Shown here: piece by piece, positions 48,419-53,430 of the stretch
How the letters are laid out: the number at the start of each line of letters is the position of its first letter
How positions within the stretch are numbered: position 1 is the stretch's first letter
IMG/VR virus record: IMGVR_UViG_3300048927_000178
Location: 1-53,430 of that record
DNA length: 53,430 bases
Direction: 5' to 3' (one strand)
Origin: a virus
Translations under genes and position numbers: made by a program
Notes under the pieces: generated by a model
The model's input: the letters and a program-made list of their open reading frames with translations, nothing else
What the model was told of the DNA's origin: nothing
The model's database searches: none

Positions 48419-48658
48419 ATGCCCCGCGAGTACGAAATCAAAGATGCCTTCAGGTTCGCAATCAAACGCGATGCTGCTGGCCGGTACACCGTAAGCACAC
48501 TCGACTTTGTCACTGAACTTGAGCGCCTGAACTGGCATTACACGCCACGTCAAGCGAATAACTGGATCGAGGCTCACAAGTCAGTATTCCGGGATATCTC
48601 AACATCGGAAGGTGAGGAGCGCGTGTTTCAGGTATTCAATCCAAACGGCGGCATGTGA
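48419..48658 (+). CDS. SOS-operon protein upstream of umuC
   Basis: 79 aa. PREYEIKDAFRFAIKRDAAG, RQANNWIEAHKSVFRDIS and VFQVFNPNGGM. It occupies the umuD position but is not UmuD-like (no Ser-Lys protease motif). The ATG at 48419 is favoured by the distance from GGAGG; 48413 is possible. Its stop overlaps umuC (TGATG). Function unknown. Confidence 0.7.
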   Translation: MPREYEIKDAFRFAIKRDAAGRYTVSTLDFVTELERLNWHYTPRQANNWIEAHKSVFRDISTSEGEERVFQVFNPNGGM

Positions 48659-49920
48659 TGTTTGCGCTCGTTGACGTGAACTCGTTTTACGCCAGCTGCG
48701 AGACGGTGTTCAGGCCTGATTTGCGCGGTAAGCCGGTTCTGGTTCTCAGCAACAACGACGGCTGCGTCATCGCCCGAAGCGCCGAAGTAAAAGAGCTGAA
48801 AATCCCGATGGGTGCGCCTTACTTCAAGCTGAAGGACGAAATCCGCCGGCACAAGATTCACGTGTTCAGCAGCAACTATGCGCTATACGCCGACATGAGC
48901 AACCGGGTGATGACCATACTTGAAGATATGGCGCCGTCGGTTGAGGTCTATTCAATTGATGAGGCATTCATGGACGTCACCGGACTGGACAGATTGCAGT
49001 CATTCGATGAACTCGGCCGAAAGGTGAGAGCGCGAATAAAGCAGGAGGCGCACCTCACTGTTGGCGTTGGCATCGCACAGACAAAGACACTGGCGAAGCT
49101 GGCTAACCACGCTGCTAAAAAGTGGACGAAGACCGGCGGCGTGCTTGACCTTTCTGACGTTGAGCGGCAGCGAAAACTTATGGCGCTGATTGACGTTGAG
49201 GATGTATGGGGCGTAGGAAGGAGAATCGCCAAACGGCTAAAAATCATGGGCGTTAACACAGCCCTGGATTTAGCGAACAGCCCCATCAAGCTGATGCGCG
49301 ATAACTTCACTGTCGTAATGGAAAGAACCATCCGAGAACTGCGCGGCGAGCCATGCCTCGAGCTGGAAGAGTTCGCGCCGACTAAGCAGCAGATTGTCTG
49401 CTCACGTTCATTTGGTTCACGCATCACTGAATACGAGGACATGAGGCAGGCGGTTTGCTCGTACGCAGAACGCGCAGCTGAGAAACTGAGAAGGGAGCGT
49501 CAGTATTGCAGTCAGGTAGCGGTCTTCGTCCGAACAAGCCCACACGCAGAGGGCGAAGTGTTCTATGGCAACCAGGCCATGAGCAGACTCCTGACCTCAA
49601 CGAATGACACGCGAGAAATAATACGCGTGGCCATGCAGGGACTCGACCACATCTGGCGCGACGGATGCCGGTATATGAAAGCTGGCGTGATGCTGAGCGA
49701 CTTTTACAGTCAGGGCGTCTCACAGCTCAATCTCTTTGACGAATTCAAGCCACAGGCCAACAGCGAATCGCTGATGCGTGTCGTTGATGGTCTGAACCAG
49801 AGCGGGAAGGGGAAATTATGGTTTGCAGGACAGGGTATCCAGAAATCCTGGGAGATGAAGCGCGAAATGTTGTCGCCGGCATACACCACCAGACTGTCGG
49901 ACCTGCCAGTAGCGAAGTGA
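48658..49920 (+). CDS. umuC: UmuC-like translesion DNA polymerase
   Basis: 420 aa Y-family polymerase. Catalytic motifs: FALVDVNSFYASCE at the N-terminus and VYSIDEAFMDVTG (about residues 97-109). A helix-hairpin-helix (VEDVWGVGRRIAKRLKIMGV), a little-finger domain and a clamp-binding motif (QLNLFDEF) follow. Full length. It needs a UmuD' partner, which must come from the host or from the unusual downstream gene. Confidence 0.95.
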   Translation: MFALVDVNSFYASCETVFRPDLRGKPVLVLSNNDGCVIARSAEVKELKIPMGAPYFKLKDEIRRHKIHVFSSNYALYADMSNRVMTILEDMAPSVEVYSIDEAFMDVTGLDRLQSFDELGRKVRARIKQEAHLTVGVGIAQTKTLAKLANHAAKKWTKTGGVLDLSDVERQRKLMALIDVEDVWGVGRRIAKRLKIMGVNTALDLANSPIKLMRDNFTVVMERTIRELRGEPCLELEEFAPTKQQIVCSRSFGSRITEYEDMRQAVCSYAERAAEKLRRERQYCSQVAVFVRTSPHAEGEVFYGNQAMSRLLTSTNDTREIIRVAMQGLDHIWRDGCRYMKAGVMLSDFYSQGVSQLNLFDEFKPQANSESLMRVVDGLNQSGKGKLWFAGQGIQKSWEMKREMLSPAYTTRLSDLPVAK

Positions 49921-50216
49921 CGTTTCTTCTTCAGCCGCTGCAGCACATCCTGTCTACGCGTGAGACTTCCAGCATGGTGGAGCTGAACGGCCGCAGGTGC
50001 ATAATCGATAAGCAGCGTTACCCGGTAAACGGTGACACTGTGCTGATTGATATCTCAGGCATGTATGAGTGGGCGATGATCATGATTCACCCGCGGCGCC
50101 TCATTACCGACGATGGCGCGTTCCTGATGGATGACCTGCTGGAAGATATTGCGGTGGTGGGAGTGGTGACGCATGAAATCACGACCATGCATGAGGATGA
50201 CAGGCCGACGATTTGA
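49917..50216 (+). CDS. UmuD/S24-fold-like protein without protease motif
   Basis: 99 aa. The GTG start overlaps the umuC stop (GTGA). VNGDTVLIDISGMYEWAMI and the end VVGVVTHEI recall the UmuD/S24 C-terminal fold, but the Ser nucleophile box (GxSM) and catalytic Lys are not seen. It may be a UmuD'-like partner for UmuC or a regulator. The fold assignment is tentative; the gene itself is well supported by coupling. Confidence 0.6.
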   Translation: MTFLLQPLQHILSTRETSSMVELNGRRCIIDKQRYPVNGDTVLIDISGMYEWAMIMIHPRRLITDDGAFLMDDLLEDIAVVGVVTHEITTMHEDDRPTI

Positions 50217-50231
50217 GGGGCATTACGCCCC
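50217..50231. terminator. Hairpin between convergent genes
   Basis: GGGGC-ATTAC-GCCCC lies in the gap between the umuC operon and the integrase gene. It is a likely weak bidirectional terminator. Confidence 0.5.
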
Positions 50232-51380
50232 ATTTCCTTCCAGATAATCTGCCCACCATTGCATCATCTCCCTGCGTTTTTCAAGATACTGCGCGTGGTT
50301 ATAGATGCCTCGGATGTTATTGCGATCGACGTGAGCAAGCTGGCGCTCTATCGCATCATGCGGCCAGCCGTGCTCGTTCAGAATCGTGCTGAACTGGTGC
50401 CGGAAACCATGCCCACTGGCAAGCCCCTCATAGCCAATCTGGCGAATTACCAGCAGCACGGCCGCGTCACTGATTGATTTTGATTTGTCATTGCGACCGG
50501 GGAATACGAATGCCGAGGTGGAGGTGATTGGGTGCAGGAACTTCAGCAACGCCTTTACCTGGCGTGACATCGGCACCACGTGCTGCTTACGATTTTTCAT
50601 CACATCCGCGGCGATCGTAATCAGGTCGTTTTCGAAATCGACGTCTGTCCATTGCATACTACGCATCTCTTTAGTGCGCAGGGCGGTGTACTGAAGGATT
50701 TGGGTAGCAACGCGGGAAATGACGCTTCCTGAATAAGTGGCGAGCGCTGCGTTAAACGCTGGTATCTGGTCGGCTGGCAGGAATGGGTAGTTCTGCTTTC
50801 GGTAGCCTTTCATTGCATCAGCAAGGTCTGGCGCCGGATTGTATTTGCAACGTCCGGTAACGACTGCATAGCGAAACACTTCACCGCAGCGGCGCCGCGC
50901 TTTGTTGGCTCGCTCCATCGCGCCCCGATCCTCAAACCTGCGCAACACCTTCAGCAGGGCCATCGGCTCGATGTCATCCATCTGCAGCTTGCCAATATAA
51001 GGAAGGATGTCGTCATCAAACATGCGCCTGAGTTCACTGGCGTACTTCTCAGACCAAACCTGCTTCTTATGCTTGTACCACTCCTCGAAAATTGAACCAA
51101 ACGAGTCCGGTTCCTTTCCCTTCTGTTTTTTCTTCACGGCCGGATTCAGGCCGACAGCCAAATCGCGTTTCAGCTCAAAAGCCATACTTCGGGCATCCGC
51201 TGGACCAATCTCCGGATATTTCCCGATCGTGTGCACCTTCTCTTTCCCGTCGAACTGGTAGCGCACCTGCCAGACCTTCTTTCCGGATGCGGGCACATAG
51301 AGGAATAGTCCGTTTCCATCTGCAACCCTGTAAGGCTTCTCTTTGGGTTTTGCAGCGTCAATCTGCTTGATCGTGAGCAT
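50223..51380 (-). CDS. int: P4-type tyrosine integrase
   Basis: 385 aa. The N-terminal DUF4102 arm-binding domain (LTIKQIDAAKPKEKPYRVAD) is followed by a SAM-like core-binding domain (about residues 95-185) and a catalytic domain with R235 (TALR), H324-x-x-R327 (HGFRHQF), H350 (LAHVD) and nucleophile Y360. It integrates the phage at the argW 3' end, 160 bp away. Arm-type repeats overlap its start, suggesting autorepression. Confidence 0.97.
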   Translation of the reverse strand: MLTIKQIDAAKPKEKPYRVADGNGLFLYVPASGKKVWQVRYQFDGKEKVHTIGKYPEIGPADARSMAFELKRDLAVGLNPAVKKKQKGKEPDSFGSIFEEWYKHKKQVWSEKYASELRRMFDDDILPYIGKLQMDDIEPMALLKVLRRFEDRGAMERANKARRRCGEVFRYAVVTGRCKYNPAPDLADAMKGYRKQNYPFLPADQIPAFNAALATYSGSVISRVATQILQYTALRTKEMRSMQWTDVDFENDLITIAADVMKNRKQHVVPMSRQVKALLKFLHPITSTSAFVFPGRNDKSKSISDAAVLLVIRQIGYEGLASGHGFRHQFSTILNEHGWPHDAIERQLAHVDRNNIRGIYNHAQYLEKRREMMQWWADYLEGNGA

Positions 51381-51381
51381 T

Positions 51382-51426
51382 GGGTAAAATCCGGGTGGGT
51401 AAAATTGATTTACCCAGAATTTACCC
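51382..51426. promoter_or_regulatory. Putative integrase arm-type sites, right arm (4x TTTACCC)
   Basis: GGGTAAA at 51382-51388 and 51397-51403, and the inverse TTTACCC at 51409-51415 and 51420-51426, cover the integrase promoter and start region. The same heptamer occurs twice next to attL. Confidence 0.65.
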
Positions 51427-51446
51427 AGCCAATAGTCTGGCTGTCA

Positions 51447-51535
51447 ACGAACTATGGCGAACGATTGCGAACGGTAATTTAGGTGAGTGCTTGGTGCAAT
51501 GGGGTTTTAGCGAACGGAGAAGGATGGGTGCGAAC
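51447..51535. repeat. Phased CGAAC repeats between int and attR
   Basis: CGAAC occurs at 51448, 51458 and 51468 (exactly 10 bp apart) and again at 51511 and 51531 (20 bp apart), four of them as GCGAAC. One-turn phasing on the same DNA face suggests cooperative binding of a small DNA-bending protein such as the TorI-like excisionase. Confidence 0.6.
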
Positions 51536-51542
51536 TGCTATA

Positions 51543-51557
51543 TGGTGTCCCCTGCAG
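51543..51557. repeat. attR: attR core: 15-bp repeat
   Basis: TGGTGTCCCCTGCAG at the 3' end of the tRNA gene, identical to 1045-1059. Confidence 0.9.
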
Positions 51558-51617
51558 GAATCGAACCTGCAACTAGCCCTTAGGAGGGGCTCGTTATATC
51601 CATTTAACTAAGGAGAC
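51543..51617 (-). tRNA. argW: tRNA-Arg (anticodon CCU)
   Basis: 75 nt with encoded CCA. The acceptor stem is GTCTCCT with AGGGGAC; the anticodon loop is CTCCTAA on a CCCC/GGG stem; the T arm is GCAGG-TTCGATT-CCTGC. It is nearly identical in character to E. coli argW, a known prophage integration site. The gene is kept intact by the prophage end. Confidence 0.95.
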
Positions 51618-51704
51618 GCCGGGCGCGCAGTATAGCGCACCGCGAACCTGATTTTAACTATGCAGCGGTTGTTTGCTCAATCTATCAGCAATTTAAGACC
51701 AGGC

Positions 51705-52619
51705 TTACACCTGTTTTTGCTTCTCTTTCCGCTTCTGTTCCGCACGCGCTTTGGCTTTCGCCGCTTCACTCATATCGTTACGAATCTGCGCATGGCTGAT
51801 CAACGCAAATATCAGCGTACCGCCCGTGATGTTGCCAAGCAGCGTAGGCAAGGCAAATGGCCAGAAGAATTCGTACCACGGCAGCGTGCCCGCAAACACC
51901 AGATACAGCACCTCGACTGAACCGACCACGATATGCGCTAAATCGCCTAACGCCACCAGCCAGGTCATCATCACAATCACTACAATCTTTGCGCCACCCG
52001 CATACGGGAACATCCATACCATGGTGGCGATAATCCAGCCTGATATCACCGCATTAGCGAACATTTCGCTTGGTGAGTTCACCATCACTTTTTCACTGAT
52101 GGCGGTAAAGGCCTGACGCGTCGCATCGTCGAATATTGGCATATGATTAAAGGCCAGCGCCCCCAATGCGGTGCCAATCAGATTGCCGAGCAGCACCACG
52201 CACCAGAGCCGTAACAGCAGCGCAAAGTTGCTGCCGGTCGGTTTGTGCATCACCGGCAAAACGGCGGTAACGGTATTCTCGGTAAACAGTTGCTGGCGCG
52301 CCATAATCACGATGACAAAGCCAAAGGTATAACCCAAATTTTCCAGTAAAAATGCGCCCGGCACGCCTTTAAGATGGACCTGAAAAATGCCTTTCGCCAT
52401 CAGCGAAGCGCTCATTGACAGTCCCGCCGCAACCGCGGACCAGAGCAGCGCCATGCCGTCACGCTCGAGCTCTTTTTCCCCATCCTGGCGTATCTCTTCA
52501 TGAATCGCCGCAGCCTGCGAGGGCAGGGCATCTTCATCGACTTCTATCTCCTTACCTTGCTCCTTCTCATCACTCTCTACATCGTTGTCACTGTTTGAAA
52601 TCGATGGTGATTGTTTCAT
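51705..52619 (-). CDS. yfdC: Formate/nitrite transporter family protein (YfdC-like)
   Basis: 304 aa. An acidic N-terminal tail (about residues 1-55) precedes six membrane helices with FNT-type signatures (MAKGIFQVHLKGVPGAF, ENLGYTFGFVIVIMARQQLF, GNLIGTALGALAFNHMP) and a basic coiled C-terminus. The ATG at 52619 has GAGG 5 nt upstream. In E. coli, yfdC is also beside argW, so the host order is conserved. Confidence 0.85.
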   Translation of the reverse strand: MKQSPSISNSDNDVESDEKEQGKEIEVDEDALPSQAAAIHEEIRQDGEKELERDGMALLWSAVAAGLSMSASLMAKGIFQVHLKGVPGAFLLENLGYTFGFVIVIMARQQLFTENTVTAVLPVMHKPTGSNFALLLRLWCVVLLGNLIGTALGALAFNHMPIFDDATRQAFTAISEKVMVNSPSEMFANAVISGWIIATMVWMFPYAGGAKIVVIVMMTWLVALGDLAHIVVGSVEVLYLVFAGTLPWYEFFWPFALPTLLGNITGGTLIFALISHAQIRNDMSEAAKAKARAEQKRKEKQKQV

Positions 52620-52762
52620 GTTTTCCTCAGGTGATAATGCCATTGCGTCATAAGCGTAGCTGGTTTTTGCAAGGTCGATTTGTTACGAAGATTCAAATTA
52701 AGAGTAACGAAATTTTAACTGAGTTGGATTTTTGAGCAATTTGTTGATCTGGGGCGCACGAA

Positions 52763-52778
52763 TACCCCATTTGGGGTA
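52763..52778. promoter_or_regulatory. Possible NarL/NarP-type 7-2-7 site upstream of ccmA
   Basis: TACCCCA-TT-TGGGGTA is a perfect 16-bp palindrome. Each half differs by one base from the TACYYMT heptamer. The E. coli ccm operon is NarP/FNR-regulated. The site lies about 85 bp before the ccmA start in the 243-bp divergent intergenic region. Confidence 0.45.
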
Positions 52779-52862
52779 AGTGGGAGCCAGCTCACAGACT
52801 TCGGCCCACAGATTCAATGTGGTATTATCCCCGCCTCATTCATTGCCGCGATTCTCCCTTCT

Positions 52863-53430
52863 ATGCTCGAAGTCATTAATCTCTCATGCGTTCGTGATGA
52901 GCGAACCTTGTTTCATGGGTTGAGCTTCCGCGTGCAACCGGGTGACATTGTGCAAATTGAAGGGCCAAACGGAGCCGGGAAAACTTCGCTGTTGCGCCTG
53001 CTGGCCGGATTAAGCCGGGCGGAAGAGGGCGACGTAACGTGGCAGTCACAGCCCCTTCGTCAACAGCGCGAAGTATGGCAACAAAATCTGCTCTATCTTG
53101 GCCATCATCCCGGCGTGAAATCGGTACTCTCACCGCTAGAGAACCTGCATTTCTGGCACGGTAGCAGCAAAGAAGACGCGATTTTTGCCGCGCTTGAGCA
53201 GGTCGATCTGCTGGGCTTTGAAGAGGTGCCGGTGGCACAACTCTCCGCCGGACAGCAGCGGCGCGTGGCATTAGCACGCTTATGGCTCAGTCCGGCGTCG
53301 GTGTGGATCCTCGATGAACCCTTAACCGCCATCGATAAAGGCGGTGTGGAAAAATTAATGGCGCGATTCGTCAGCCATGCCGATAACGGCGGAGCGGTGA
53401 TTCTGACCACGCATCAGGATCTGCCCGATC
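52863..53430 (+). CDS. ccmA: CcmA, haem exporter ATPase (3' end outside window)
   Basis: 189 codons are visible and open to the window edge. ABC ATPase motifs: Walker [11 protein letters not shown] (about residues 36-45), signature [15 protein letters not shown], Walker [13 protein letters not shown] and the switch THQD. The sequence start [17 protein letters not shown] is CcmA-type. With CcmB/C/D it works in cytochrome c maturation. It is host chromosome. Confidence 0.93.
   Translation, partial: MLEVINLSCVRDERTLFHGLSFRVQPGDIVQIEGPNGAGKTSLLRLLAGLSRAEEGDVTWQSQPLRQQREVWQQNLLYLGHHPGVKSVLSPLENLHFWHGSSKEDAIFAALEQVDLLGFEEVPVAQLSAGQQRRVALARLWLSPASVWILDEPLTAIDKGGVEKLMARFVSHADNGGAVILTTHQDLPD

Noticed and set aside
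1-53430. CRISPR arrays, insertion sequences or rRNA
   Set aside because: No regularly spaced identical repeats with unique spacers, no transposase and no rRNA-like sequence were seen; the only mobile genes besides the prophage are the two HNH genes.

Overview
The window is part of an Enterobacterales chromosome carrying a complete lambdoid siphovirus prophage of about 50.5 kb in a tRNA-Arg(CCU) gene (argW type). The host looks like Erwiniaceae (Pantoea/Erwinia-like), but that placement is inference. Host DNA flanks the prophage: the end of an AraC-type regulator and two duplicated small coiled-coil membrane protein genes on the left (1-1024), and the tRNA, a yfdC-type FNT channel gene and the start of ccmA on the right (51543-53430). 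A 15-bp direct repeat, equal to the 3' end of the tRNA (1045-1059 and 51543-51557), marks attL and attR.

Layout. (1) 1133-10829, minus strand: the left (PL) operon. From promoter outward it encodes an N-type antiterminator, a DUF2829 (Tad2-like) protein, small genes, a coiled-coil protein, Erf recombinase, an HNH endonuclease, SSB, many small accessory genes and a TorI-like excisionase. Many of these genes overlap by ATGA/GTGA. (2) 10945-12213: a 434-like immunity region with a CI repressor (S24 protease type), Cro, two operator clusters of ACAG-N6-CTGT dyads, nutL and nutR with lambda-type boxB hairpins, and a TTGC-N6-TTGC CII site. (3) 12243-18524, plus strand: CII, an O-like initiator with iterons inside its gene, a DnaC-like loader, a nin region (NinB, NinE, cytosine methyltransferase, NinF, DUF1364, RusA) and a Q-type late antiterminator. 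(4) 18531-22602: late promoter and terminator, a possible small RNA, an RcsF-like lipoprotein, the lysis cassette (holin, SAR endolysin, Rz/Rz1), a reversed Rap1a/Tai-like gene and small membrane genes. (5) 22675-33431: terminase, DUF1073 portal, SPP1-gp7-type protein, DUF2213 protease/scaffold, capsid, connector, tail-tube and chaperone genes. (6) 33458-35816: a five-gene accessory cluster inserted in the tail operon. (7) 35834-47677: tape measure, tail tip genes M/L/K/I/J (with an HNH gene between K and I), a DUF6453 protein and an S74 tail fibre. (8) 47824-51426: an AriR-like gene, a small lipoprotein, a LexA-controlled umuC operon without umuD, and the P4-type integrase.

How it works together. 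Lysogeny is set by CI/Cro at the two operator clusters, helped by CII. N acting at nutL/nutR and Q acting at the late promoter would carry transcription into the recombination, replication, lysis and morphogenesis genes. Integrase and the TorI-like protein would act at att sites bearing TTTACCC arm repeats and phased CGAAC repeats. Structural, lysis and recombination genes all look intact, so the prophage may be inducible. All homology statements come from recognising sequence patterns; no database search was run.
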